NCBI GenBank assembly: GCA_030700255.1
Contig: JAUYJN010000009.1
Coordinates: 1-35,053, forward strand
DNA: 35,053 nt
Direction of reading: 5' to 3'
Source: Candidatus Peregrinibacteria bacterium
Lineage (GTDB): Bacteria; Patescibacteriota; Gracilibacteria; UBA1369; JABINC01
Numbering within the stretch: the first letter of the stretch is position 1; each line of letters begins with the position of its first letter. The translations under genes were made by a program, and so were the position numbers. A model generated the notes under the pieces. The model was not told the origin of the DNA, searched no databases, and saw only the letters and a program-made list of their open reading frames with translations. This document shows positions 1-7,565 of this stretch, one piece after another.

Positions 1-61
1 GACTATTTTATGAGAGAAATGTGTCTGGGAGTGTTTTTTTTAGCAAGGCATAAAAACCAAA

Positions 62-123
62 TTGTACGGATTATTGTACAATCCCTCCTTCCGGGAAGAG
101 TTTTTGTACAAGATAACGTACAA
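62..123. promoter_or_regulatory. Two dyad sites TTGTAC-N8-GTACAA
   Basis: Two 20-bp dyads with identical 6-nt arms and an 8-nt spacer lie at 62-81 and 104-123. A third is at 758-777. The arms are perfectly conserved while the spacers differ, which is what operators for a dimeric DNA-binding protein look like. The 28 bases at 101-128 match 755-782 at 24 positions. No regulator gene is next to them, and I do not recognise the site as that of a known CPR factor. A short palindrome (TGTGCACGTGCACA, 128-141) follows directly. Confidence 0.5.
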
Positions 124-248
124 AATCTGTGCACGTGCACACTTCCACATGATCAAAATTCATTAAATTTGTTTTCGTACGTTTGGATTTTTTAGATTTC
201 AGCATCTACACGCCCTCAAACATACTTTTGATTGCCAAATTTGTTTAA

Positions 249-600
249 AGAACCGGTTCTCACGAGCCAATTATTTCAAAGCAACTTTTTGACAAGGTGC
301 AGCGGGTAATGGAGCAACGAGGCAAACCACGAAAAGCAAAAGTAAAATTGGCTTTTGCTTTTCGTGGAACATTCAATTGCGGTGAGTGCGGCCGTTCGAT
401 CACAGCCGAAAAGAAAATCAAGAAGTCAGGCCGCACTTACACTTATTACCGCTGCACCAAAAAAAATGTTATTTGCCATCAAAAATATCTGGAAGAACAA
501 CCACTAATTGCGCAAATCAATGAGCTTTTTCAAAAAGTGGCTTGCCACCTAAAAATTCCATACCAAAAATCCGCGAAAAAATCGCAATATCCTGATTGGC
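249..600 (+). pseudogene. C-terminal remnant of a large serine recombinase
   Basis: The open frame from 249 has no start codon. It reads as the end of the recombinase domain (HEPIISKQLFDKVQ), then RGKPRK, then a recombinase zinc beta-ribbon with the four expected cysteines (CGEC, YRC, ICHQ). A short stretch that could start the usual C-terminal coiled coil follows (PLIAQINELFQKV). The N-terminal resolvase domain with the catalytic serine is absent, and so is most of the C-terminal arm. The frame runs on into the 3' end of the tRNA-Gln gene on the other strand, where its codons are only the tRNA sequence read backwards. An ATG at 309 or GTG at 297 could in principle start a zinc-ribbon-only peptide, but decay is simpler. 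It is probably the relic of an integrated element whose end was at the tRNA. Confidence 0.75.
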
Positions 601-670
601 TGGGGATGAGGGATTCGAACCCCCGATCACTGGACCAAAACCAGCTGCCTTACCACTTGGCTAATCCCCA
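597..670 (-). tRNA. tRNA-Gln (anticodon TTG)
   Basis: Read on the minus strand, all arms fold. The acceptor stem is TGGGGAT/ATCCCCA, the D arm is GCCAAGTGGTAAGGC, the anticodon stem is GCTGG/CCAGT around loop TTTTGGT (anticodon TTG), and the T arm is GGGGG-TTCGAAT-CCCTC. The discriminator base is G and CCA is encoded in the DNA (597-599). It differs from the second Gln tRNA (9932-10005) mainly in the acceptor and anticodon stems. Its 3' end abuts the recombinase remnant. Confidence 0.95.
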
Positions 671-701
671 GCATAAAAGTGCTCACAAACTGAGCGTGAT
701 A

Positions 702-730
702 AATTTAGTGAATTTGTATGTGAAAATCAA
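702..730 (-). promoter_or_regulatory. Promoter of tRNA-Gln(TTG)
   Basis: On the minus strand a -35 box TTGATT (730-725), a 17-nt spacer and a -10 box TAAATT (707-702) place transcription start near 695, about 25 nt before the tRNA 5' end at 670. Confidence 0.55.
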
Positions 731-734
731 TGAG

Positions 735-760
735 AAGTGTGCCCGGGCACACTTTTTTTG
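735..760 (+). terminator. Terminator-like perfect palindrome with T run
   Basis: AAGTGTGCCCGGGCACACTT (735-754) is a perfect 20-bp palindrome that runs into a T tract ending at 759. It has the form of a plus-strand terminator, but the only plus-strand gene upstream is the recombinase remnant. It may be what is left of that element's terminator, or a DNA site, because the next TTGTAC dyad begins inside its T tract. Confidence 0.45.
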
Positions 761-830
761 TACAGGATTGTGTACAAAATCTACCGTCGTGAGCAGAAAA
801 CGTACAAAATCTACTGCCAAATTATATAAT
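758..830 (+). promoter_or_regulatory. Dyad operator, half-site and -10 upstream of the methyltransferase gene
   Basis: A third TTGTAC-N8-GTACAA dyad lies at 758-777. A further half-site, GTACAAAATCT, is at 802-812, matching the 3' arm of the dyads (118-128 and 772-782). A consensus -10 box TATAAT is at 825-830. Seventeen nucleotides upstream of it, in the -35 position, stands the half-site GTACAA (802-807). A protein bound there would sit on the promoter, so repression of the gene at 881 is the simplest reading (inference). Confidence 0.45.
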
Positions 831-880
831 ATTGTGTATATTTGTGTGGATTCGATTTGAAAAAACATAAATAAATGTAA

Positions 881-1417
881 ATGATAATAAAACTAATCGT
901 AATAATTATATATTTTATTGTGATTTTGGCTGTTTTTGTGCCGCTTTTTGTAGCGGGGCTTTCGCTTGCGCCATGGGTGCCGGCGCCGGTGGATGTGCCG
1001 GATAGAGTGAACAAACTTGCGAAGTTGAAGCCAGGTCAGGTTTTTTATGAAATAGGATGTGGGGATGCGAGAGTTTGTCATTATATAGCGTCCAAAAATC
1101 CAAAAGCAAAAGTGATTGGGATTGAGATGGCGCGGACTATGTATTTGTGGAGTCGATTTAAATGTTTTTTGAAGCCGCTTAAAAATCTGACGATTATTCA
1201 TGCAAATGCGCTCAAAGTGGATCTCAGTGATGCGGATATTGTTTATTTTTATATGGTGGAGCCTGCCATAAACAACAAACTCAAACCAAAACTTTTGAAA
1301 GATTTGAAAAAAGGAGCGAGGATAATTTCGTACGCATGCAGGATACTCGAATGGAAAGGAAAGAAGATGTCGGAGCCTGGTAAATCAAGTAAGGCTGTAC
1401 ATGTTTATACGGTGTAA
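881..1417 (+). CDS. Membrane-anchored class I SAM-dependent methyltransferase
   Basis: This 178-aa protein has one N-terminal membrane segment (residues 4-27) followed by a Rossmann methyltransferase core. SAM-binding motif I is VFYEIGCGDARV (about 54-65), with the acidic residue of motif II in IGIEMA (about 80) and a motif-IV-like strand LSDADIVYFYMVEP. Length and layout fit small inner-membrane methyltransferases common in CPR genomes, which resemble Dot1/PrmA-like folds. The substrate cannot be told from the sequence. The start ATG at 881 has no Shine-Dalgarno sequence. It stands alone, 77 nt before the nitroreductase gene, downstream of the TATAAT box at 825 and the TTGTAC operator-like sites. 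Confidence 0.75.
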   Translation: MIIKLIVIIIYFIVILAVFVPLFVAGLSLAPWVPAPVDVPDRVNKLAKLKPGQVFYEIGCGDARVCHYIASKNPKAKVIGIEMARTMYLWSRFKCFLKPLKNLTIIHANALKVDLSDADIVYFYMVEPAINNKLKPKLLKDLKKGARIISYACRILEWKGKKMSEPGKSSKAVHVYTV

Positions 1418-1494
1418 TTCTTGGGATTTTCCTATTTGGTTTATCTGGGGAAAGTCGCTATATTTGATTTGTAAAACATAAACACAATATATAT

Positions 1495-2127
1495 ATGGAC
1501 ATTATCGATGCACTAAATTGGAGATATGCGGTCAAACAATTTGACTCGACCAAAAAAATACCGGAAGCGGAATTAGAAAAATTACTCGAAGCACTTAGGC
1601 TTTCACCTTCTTCGTATGGGCTTCAGCCTTGGAAGTTTCTTGTTATAGAAAATCAAGAGTTAAAAGAGAAACTTAAATCACATTCATATAATCAATCTCA
1701 AGTGGCGGATTGTTCGCACTTGGTTGTGCTTTGCCGTGTAAATGATATCAATGAGGCTTATATAGAGAAATATATAAAATCTATCGCAGAGACTAGGGGG
1801 CAAAATGTAGAAGAATTAGATGGTTACAAAGGTATGATGGTCGGCGCTCTGCTCGGTCATGAAAAACCATGCTTCCTTCGTAATTGGGCAAATAAGCAAG
1901 TATATATAGCTCTTGGCAACTTGCTTACGAGCGCCGCCCTAATGAATATCGACGCATGCCCTATGGAAGGCTTCATGCCGGCTGAATACGATGAAGTACT
2001 TGGCCTCAAAGAAAAAGGTCTATCATCCGTGGTGGTTTGCTCGATTGGCTTTAGGAGCCCTGAAGATGAATATGCGAAAGCAAAAAAAGTTAGATTTTCA
2101 ACTGATGAAATGATAGAAAGGCTCTAA
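1495..2127 (+). CDS. Nitroreductase-family NAD(P)H oxidoreductase
   Basis: This 210-aa protein matches the NfsB-like branch of FMN-dependent nitroreductases in length and in its N terminus (MDIIDALNWRYAVKQFD, then LRLSPSSYGLQPWKF). The R-Y/H-x-x-K-x-F-D region and the SPSS-x-x-x-QPW motif are the usual FMN phosphate and isoalloxazine contacts. The C-terminal block (ALMNIDACPMEGF, then SVVVCSIGFRSPEDEYA) is also typical. The enzymes are homodimers that pass two electrons from NAD(P)H through FMN to quinones, nitro compounds or flavins, and the natural acceptor is unknown. The start at 1495 follows an AT-rich leader without a ribosome binding site. It is followed 62 nt later by the RNA helicase gene. 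Confidence 0.88.
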   Translation: MDIIDALNWRYAVKQFDSTKKIPEAELEKLLEALRLSPSSYGLQPWKFLVIENQELKEKLKSHSYNQSQVADCSHLVVLCRVNDINEAYIEKYIKSIAETRGQNVEELDGYKGMMVGALLGHEKPCFLRNWANKQVYIALGNLLTSAALMNIDACPMEGFMPAEYDEVLGLKEKGLSSVVVCSIGFRSPEDEYAKAKKVRFSTDEMIERL

Positions 2128-2189
2128 ATATTGTTTACCATTGCTTTTTTGGATTTTTATGTTATTTTATAAGTCAAATAACAAACGAA

Positions 2190-4037
2190 ATGAGTACATT
2201 TAAAGACCTGGGATTGAATCCTATGATACTGCAAGCATTGGATGAGCTTGGATTTGCAGTCCCAACACCTATACAAAGTAAGGCGATTCCACATTTAATT
2301 AATTCAGATAATGATCTGATAGCTTTGGCGCAAACCGGCACCGGTAAGACAGCCGCATTTTCGCTACCTATCGTTCAGCAATTGGATATGGCTGATAGTT
2401 CGGTGCAAGCATTGATCCTTTGCCCAACTAGAGAGCTCGCTATACAGATCGCCAGTGATATTAAAACTTTTGTAAAATACTCAAAAGGAGTTTCGGTAGT
2501 CCCTGTATTTGGTGGAGAGAGTGTTGATAAACAAATTCGAAGCCTTAAGCAAAGACCTCAAATCGTTGTTGGTACTCCGGGTCGTGTAAATGATATGATT
2601 AGAAGACGTATATTAAAGGTGGAGTCACTTAAGTGGCTCGTATTGGATGAGGCTGATGAGATGTTAAATATGGGTTTCAAAGAAGAATTGGATCAGATCT
2701 TGGAAACTATGCCGGAAGGTAAACAGGCACTGCTTTTTTCTGCGACTATGAATAATCAAATACGTAGAATAGCTAGCAATTACATGAGAAAACCTGAGGA
2801 AATAACAATAGGAGAAAAAAACACCGGAACAGCAAATGTTGCGCATTTTTATTATGTAGTTCATGAAAAAGATCGTTATCAAGCGCTTAGGCGTATTGCA
2901 GACTTGAATCCTGATATTCATGCGCTTGTTTTTTGTAGAACTAGGAGAGAAACACAGCAAGTTGCAGATAAATTGATTCAAGATCATTATTCCGCTGAAG
3001 CGATTCATGGAGATATTTCTCAAGATCAGAGAAACCATGTTATGAACAGATTCCGTGAAAAGAAAATTCAGCTCCTTGTTGCGACAGATGTTGCTGCGAG
3101 AGGTATTGATGTAAGTGGTATTACTCATGTGATCAATTACAACCTTCCTGATGGTGACGAAGCGTACGTTCATCGCAGCGGCCGTACCGGCCGCGCTCAT
3201 AACCTTGGGATTTCTTTGGTTATTGTAAACATGCGTGAGAAATACAAGATACGAGATTTAGAAAGAAAAATCGGTAGATCTTTTGAAAAAGGTAAAATCC
3301 CTACAGGTGAAGATGTTTGTGAAAGACAGTTATTTAGCTTGATAGATAAACTTTGCAAGGTTGAAGTCGATGAAAGCCAGATTGATAAATACACGGATGT
3401 AATAAATAAAAAATTCGAACATTTGGATCGTGAAGCATTGATAAAGAAATTTGTTTCCGTTGAGTTCAATAGATTCTTGGAGCATTACAAAGGTTCAGCT
3501 GATTTGAATTCAAATGCGATTGAAGGTCAATCAAGACAACTTGATAAACCATCTATCTTATTTGCACGTTTTCAGATAAATGTAGGTCGTAATGTAGGTT
3601 TGACTGTGAAGGACTTGTTGGAATTTATAAATTCGGAGCCGGACCTCAAAAAAGCTGATATAGGAAATATAGAATTGAAAAATCAATTTGCATTATTTGA
3701 AGTAGATGAAAAATATAAAGATATGGTTATCCACTGTTTCAATGACGCTGAGATAGCTGGTGTTCGTGTGAAAATCTCATGTGAAGCCACTGGAGTTTAT
3801 TCTTCTCGCGAAGTAAGTGGTGGAGGCGGAGGTCGAGGAGGCCGTGGCGGAAGTGGAGGTTACAGAGGTGGAGGCGGAGGAGGCTACAAAGGCGGAGGTC
3901 GTGGTGGTGATAATCGAGGCCGAGGCGGAAGCGGTGGCTACAGAGGTAGCAGTGGAGGCCGAGGCGGTGATAGTCGAGGCGGTCGAGGGGGTGAAAACCG
4001 AGGCAGCGGCAGCCAAACAAAACGAAAGCGTTTCTGA
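2190..4037 (+). CDS. DEAD-box ATP-dependent RNA helicase (DeaD/CsdA type) with Gly/Arg-rich tail
   Basis: A 615-aa RNA helicase that unwinds short RNA duplexes, probably in ribosome assembly or mRNA decay. Visible motifs in order: Q motif (FAVPTPIQ, about 22-29), motif I AQTGTGKT (47-54), Ia PTRELA, Ib TPGR, motif II DEAD (about 153-156), motif III SAT (about 185), then the second RecA lobe with ARGIDV and HRSGRTGR. Residues about 455-530 resemble the DbpA/CsdA RNA-binding domain. The last 70 residues are almost all Gly, Arg and Ser with RGG repeats, an RNA-binding low-complexity tail of the kind seen in cold-shock helicases. The gene ends at TGA. The repetitive tail makes long spurious frames on both strands. 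Confidence 0.93.
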   Translation: MSTFKDLGLNPMILQALDELGFAVPTPIQSKAIPHLINSDNDLIALAQTGTGKTAAFSLPIVQQLDMADSSVQALILCPTRELAIQIASDIKTFVKYSKGVSVVPVFGGESVDKQIRSLKQRPQIVVGTPGRVNDMIRRRILKVESLKWLVLDEADEMLNMGFKEELDQILETMPEGKQALLFSATMNNQIRRIASNYMRKPEEITIGEKNTGTANVAHFYYVVHEKDRYQALRRIADLNPDIHALVFCRTRRETQQVADKLIQDHYSAEAIHGDISQDQRNHVMNRFREKKIQLLVATDVAARGIDVSGITHVINYNLPDGDEAYVHRSGRTGRAHNLGISLVIVNMREKYKIRDLERKIGRSFEKGKIPTGEDVCERQLFSLIDKLCKVEVDESQIDKYTDVINKKFEHLDREALIKKFVSVEFNRFLEHYKGSADLNSNAIEGQSRQLDKPSILFARFQINVGRNVGLTVKDLLEFINSEPDLKKADIGNIELKNQFALFEVDEKYKDMVIHCFNDAEIAGVRVKISCEATGVYSSREVSGGGGGRGGRGGSGGYRGGGGGGYKGGGRGGDNRGRGGSGGYRGSSGGRGGDSRGGRGGENRGSGSQTKRKRF

Positions 4038-4047
4038 TCTATTGTTT

Positions 4048-4087
4048 AATCCAATCAGCTACGCTAAACTCGCGTGGATTTTATTTT
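4048..4087 (+). terminator. Possible terminator after the helicase gene
   Basis: AATCC (4048-4052) pairs with GGATT (4076-4080), and inside it ACGC (4061-4064) pairs with GCGT (4072-4075), leaving an 8-nt bulge on the 5' side. A T-rich stretch follows. The bulge makes this uncertain; otherwise typA is read through from the helicase gene. Confidence 0.3.
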
Positions 4088-4101
4088 AAATAAACTTTTT
4101 T

Positions 4102-5898
4102 ATGGATATATATAATGTTGCAATTGTGGCCCATGTGGATCACGGGAAAACGACTCTAGTAGATGCGTTGCTAAAAGCTAGTGAGAGTTTTGATGTTCAC
4201 AGAGGTATTGAAGAGAGGGCGATGGATAGTAACGATCAAGAAAAAGAGCGTGGAATCACGATTTATGCGAAAAATGCAGCAATTACATACAAAGGACATA
4301 AATTAAATATCGTAGATACTCCCGGCCATGCGGATTTCGGTTCAGAAGTAGAACGTGTTCTGCGAACTGTAGATGCGGTGATATTGGTTGTAGATGCTTT
4401 TGAAGGACCTATGCCACAAACCAAGTTTGTACTCAAGAAGTCTCTTGAGCTTGGCCACAAAGTTCTAGTTGTTATAAACAAAATCGACAAACCAATGGCT
4501 CGCCCGGATGAAGTTGTAGACCTAACATTTGATCTATTTGCAACACTCGGTGCTACAGATGCACAGCTGGATTTCCCTTATATATATGCGATCGCAAAAC
4601 AAGGAATTGCACTCAAAAAACTTGATGATGAACGCAAAGATATAACTCCATTGATTGATTTTATTCTTGAAAACGTAAAACCGGCAGAATCTAATATAGA
4701 TGCGACTTTCCGTATGCAGCCGGTAACTTTGAAATACGATAACTTCCTAGGAAGAATCGCAATCGGACGTGTGTACGAAGGAGTCCTAAAAGTGAACGAA
4801 CAAATTACAATTATAAAAGCAGATGGTTCAAAATACACAGGCCGAGCTTCAAAACTTTTTGCATTCGAAGGAATGGAAAAATACGAAATCGAAGAAGCGA
4901 TAGCTGGGGATATGATAGCAATTGCCGGACTTCCTGAGATTTATGTAGGAGAAACAATCACAACAGACCCGAACGCAGAGCCACTTCCGGCGATCAAAGT
5001 TGATCCACCATCCCTAGCAATTGAATTCATGGTAAATGATTCTCCTTTCGCAGGCAGAGAAGGTAAATTTGTGACTAGCAGACATATCAAAGATCGTCTC
5101 GAAAAAGAACTCGAAACAAACGTAGGTTTACAGATCGAACCTGTAGCAAATAGCGATGCTATCAAAGTATATGGTCGTGGAGAGATGCATATTGCAGTAT
5201 TGATTGAATCTATGAGACGTGAAGGTTTTGAGCTACAAATTTCTCAGCCGGAAGTAATCATGCAAGAAATTGACGGACAAAGATGCGAACCTATAGAAAT
5301 GGCAGTTATCAATGTGCCGGATGCTATGGCAGGTGCTGTTATAGAAGCTCTCAGCAAAAGAAGAGGGATTATGCAAAACATGAAATCAGAAAATGGAAAT
5401 ACGATGCTCGAATTCGAAGTCCCAACACGTGGACTTCTCGGGTTCCGCGGAGTTTTCCTACTTATCACAAGAGGTGAGGGGACTCTTTATCATTCATTTG
5501 ATCGTTTCGCTCCACACATGGGTGTTATAGAAAAACGCCAAGTCGGTTCTATGATCTCCGGTGAAACAGGCCCAACTATGGCATATTCACTTTGGAAACT
5601 CCAAGAACGTGGCCCACTTTTTGTCGGCCCGGCAACTCAAATTTATGAAGGTATGGTTATCGGCGAACATAATCAAGGTACTGACCTGGTCGTAAACGCC
5701 CTAAAAAACAAGAAACTCACAAACGTCCGCTCAAGCGGCGCAGACGAAGCTCTCAACCTAACACCTATCAACCCGATGACTCTCGAAAAAGCTATCGAAT
5801 ACATCAAAGACGACGAATACGTTGAAATCACTCCACAAAGCATCAGACTCCGAAAGAGATTCTTAAAGGAACATGAAAGAAAAAAATCAGGTAAGTAA
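4102..5898 (+). CDS. typA: Ribosome-associated translational GTPase TypA/BipA
   Basis: At 598 aa this is full length for TypA/BipA, a GTPase of the EF-G/LepA superfamily that helps 50S assembly and stress adaptation. G1 is AHVDHGKTT (residues 10-18), the switch region has the usual RGITI, G3 is DTPGHADF, and G4 is NKID. The family-specific C-terminal blocks GRGEMHIAVLIESMRREGFE, TRGLLGFRGVF and the end NLTPINPMTLEKAIEYI are all present. The ATG start has no ribosome binding site. The 3' end overlaps the convergent acyltransferase-like gene by 12 bp. Confidence 0.97.
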   Translation: MDIYNVAIVAHVDHGKTTLVDALLKASESFDVHRGIEERAMDSNDQEKERGITIYAKNAAITYKGHKLNIVDTPGHADFGSEVERVLRTVDAVILVVDAFEGPMPQTKFVLKKSLELGHKVLVVINKIDKPMARPDEVVDLTFDLFATLGATDAQLDFPYIYAIAKQGIALKKLDDERKDITPLIDFILENVKPAESNIDATFRMQPVTLKYDNFLGRIAIGRVYEGVLKVNEQITIIKADGSKYTGRASKLFAFEGMEKYEIEEAIAGDMIAIAGLPEIYVGETITTDPNAEPLPAIKVDPPSLAIEFMVNDSPFAGREGKFVTSRHIKDRLEKELETNVGLQIEPVANSDAIKVYGRGEMHIAVLIESMRREGFELQISQPEVIMQEIDGQRCEPIEMAVINVPDAMAGAVIEALSKRRGIMQNMKSENGNTMLEFEVPTRGLLGFRGVFLLITRGEGTLYHSFDRFAPHMGVIEKRQVGSMISGETGPTMAYSLWKLQERGPLFVGPATQIYEGMVIGEHNQGTDLVVNALKNKKLTNVRSSGADEALNLTPINPMTLEKAIEYIKDDEYVEITPQSIRLRKRFLKEHERKKSGK

Positions 5899-6831
5899 AG
5901 TTCGCTTTTCACGAATCATTTGATTTTTCCTCATCCATAATTCAATGAGTTTTTCTTGAAAATATTCTAGATCAGGAGTTTCTCCAAACAGATCTTCTCT
6001 GCTGATTTCTTGTACATCGAAATGTAAATTCCCTCCGAACGCATGAGTAACAGTAGGTTCGACAATTGTACAATCAAAGAATCTTACATCAGTTTCTGCG
6101 GCTTGTCCGAAATCCCAAAGACCACCACTATGTGGAAAGCATGTTTCGGTCAGCCACTCCGGTATATTAAGATCAGGTTTCCTTACACTCCATTTCTCTT
6201 GAGCTTTTTTGATTCTAGATGGGTATGGCCTATGGGCGTCCGGGAATATAATCCCACTACTGCCTTCTGTCAGAGCCTCTTTCGCTAGGGTGCGTATTAT
6301 TTGCGATGAAGCCTCTCTGTCACCTTTTCCCCTTGGGATAAAAACTCCTTTACCGGTTCTTTGCATAAGGTCTCCAAGAAAATATCTGATTATAGGGTTT
6401 TTTATAATATCATCCTTTCCAATTGCAAAAGTATTGTATGCAAAATTTTGACTCATGAAGCATGACCATACCCAAATAGTTGTAAGGGTAGGGTGGTTAC
6501 ATATATATATAATTTTATCTTTTTGTGAATCAACTTCCGGTAGATCTTCATTGTGTGTAATGGTTCGACCTAAGTTATCAGACGCTAGGGCACTCATCAA
6601 TTCGAAAAAATCACGCTCAAATCCCCTGAAGACTTCTTTGTTATTTGGAGATTCCCTTTCAAGACGTTTTGCGACCTCCTTAAACTCCAATAACTCACCA
6701 ACGGCCCGTCTTATGACATCAAGCCAATTTATATATTCAAACATTGGTGGTCTCTTGATTAGACCTTCCTCCGATGATTGCGGTTCAGATGATAACTGCA
6801 TATTTGTAAATACAAGATTTACAAATATCAT
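5887..6831 (-). CDS. PlsC-like acyltransferase (probable)
   Basis: This 314-aa protein has the order of motifs found in lysophospholipid acyltransferases: ICNHPTLTTIW (residues about 110-120), where the family has NH-x4-D; then GKGVFIPRG, which fits the middle arginine motif; then GIIFPDAHRP, which fits FPEGTRS. The catalytic His is present but the Asp of HX4D is replaced by Thr. The enzyme may therefore be divergent or use another residue. No clear membrane segment is seen, so association with the membrane would be peripheral. The start could also be the ATG at 6801 (MQLSSEP). It lies 22 nt downstream of the HAD phosphatase gene on the same strand, probably in one operon, and its 3' end overlaps typA. 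Confidence 0.55.
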   Translation of the reverse strand: MIFVNLVFTNMQLSSEPQSSEEGLIKRPPMFEYINWLDVIRRAVGELLEFKEVAKRLERESPNNKEVFRGFERDFFELMSALASDNLGRTITHNEDLPEVDSQKDKIIYICNHPTLTTIWVWSCFMSQNFAYNTFAIGKDDIIKNPIIRYFLGDLMQRTGKGVFIPRGKGDREASSQIIRTLAKEALTEGSSGIIFPDAHRPYPSRIKKAQEKWSVRKPDLNIPEWLTETCFPHSGGLWDFGQAAETDVRFFDCTIVEPTVTHAFGGNLHFDVQEISREDLFGETPDLEYFQEKLIELWMRKNQMIREKRTLLT

Positions 6832-6853
6832 AAATAACTTATGGAATCAATTG

Positions 6854-7537
6854 TTATGTTTGAGTGCCTAGAATCATCATTTGATTATCGAACGTGCGTT
6901 CTAATTCATCATAACTTGAAATAATCAGATCTGCTTTATTCAACTGCTCCCTTGTATTTGTGTTGTTTTTAATTGCGACACAAAAAAGCCCCGCACCCTT
7001 TGCGGAAGTGATGCCGGTTTCAGTATCTTCAAATGCCACGCCATATTCTGCGGTTATACCAAGTTGTTTGAGTGCTTTTTTATAAGGGTAGGGGTGCGGT
7101 TTTTGAAATTCCACGGTGTCTTCGTAACCGATGCAAAATTGGAAAAAATCTCTCAGACCGAGAATCGACAATGAATTTTCAAGCGTATGATGTGACGCCC
7201 CGCTGACGATGACGCATGGCACTTCATGAGCTTTCGCCTGTTGTAAGAGCATGACCAGTCCGGGTGTGGCATCCAGTTCCTTTCGCGCAATCGTATCATA
7301 GTATTCGTGTTTTTTTCTATACAACTCATTCTCATTGCAGGCAATACCTTGTTCTCTCAAAACCTGATCCGGCCTCTTATACTCAACGACGCATTCATCG
7401 AAATACAGCTGTTTTGAAAAATCAAAATCGTATAGTTCCTTGCACACTTTCTCATACGCCTTTTGATGCAACATTGTACTGTCATACATGGTTCCATCGG
7501 CATCAAAGAGCAGTGCTTTGAAAGATTTCTTTTTCAT
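6854..7537 (-). CDS. HAD-superfamily phosphatase (beta-phosphoglucomutase/Gph-like)
   Basis: This 227-aa HAD hydrolase has motif I LLFDADGT (catalytic Asp12 and Asp14), motif II VIVSGAS, the motif III lysine in QKPHPYPY, and motif IV FEDTETGI. The helical cap between motifs I and II (about residues 20-85) is the C1 type seen in phosphoglycolate phosphatase and beta-phosphoglucomutase. The small phosphorylated metabolite it acts on cannot be told. It is the first gene of a minus-strand pair with the acyltransferase-like gene 22 nt downstream. No Shine-Dalgarno sequence is seen. Confidence 0.85.
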   Translation of the reverse strand: MKKKSFKALLFDADGTMYDSTMLHQKAYEKVCKELYDFDFSKQLYFDECVVEYKRPDQVLREQGIACNENELYRKKHEYYDTIARKELDATPGLVMLLQQAKAHEVPCVIVSGASHHTLENSLSILGLRDFFQFCIGYEDTVEFQKPHPYPYKKALKQLGITAEYGVAFEDTETGITSAKGAGLFCVAIKNNTNTREQLNKADLIISSYDELERTFDNQMMILGTQT

Positions 7538-7565
7538 GTCACGCAGTATAGCATATGAGATTGAA

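Noticed and set aside
10-195. ORF at the left end of the window
   Set aside because: It overlaps the operator-like dyads and palindromes, has no family resemblance and no start signal.
604-860. Continuation of the recombinase frame past 600 (MRDSNPRSLDQNQLPYHLA) as protein
   Set aside because: These codons are the tRNA-Gln(TTG) gene read on the opposite strand, a well-known source of false RDSNPR proteins.
3739-4020. Long minus-strand and frame-shifted ORFs over the helicase C terminus
   Set aside because: They arise from the repeated Gly/Arg codons of the RGG tail, where stop codons are rare in all frames.
2190-6831. UGA recoded as glycine (Gracilibacteria/SR1 code)
   Set aside because: Long genes have no internal TGA, and the helicase and HAD (31228) genes end at TGA at the expected family length.
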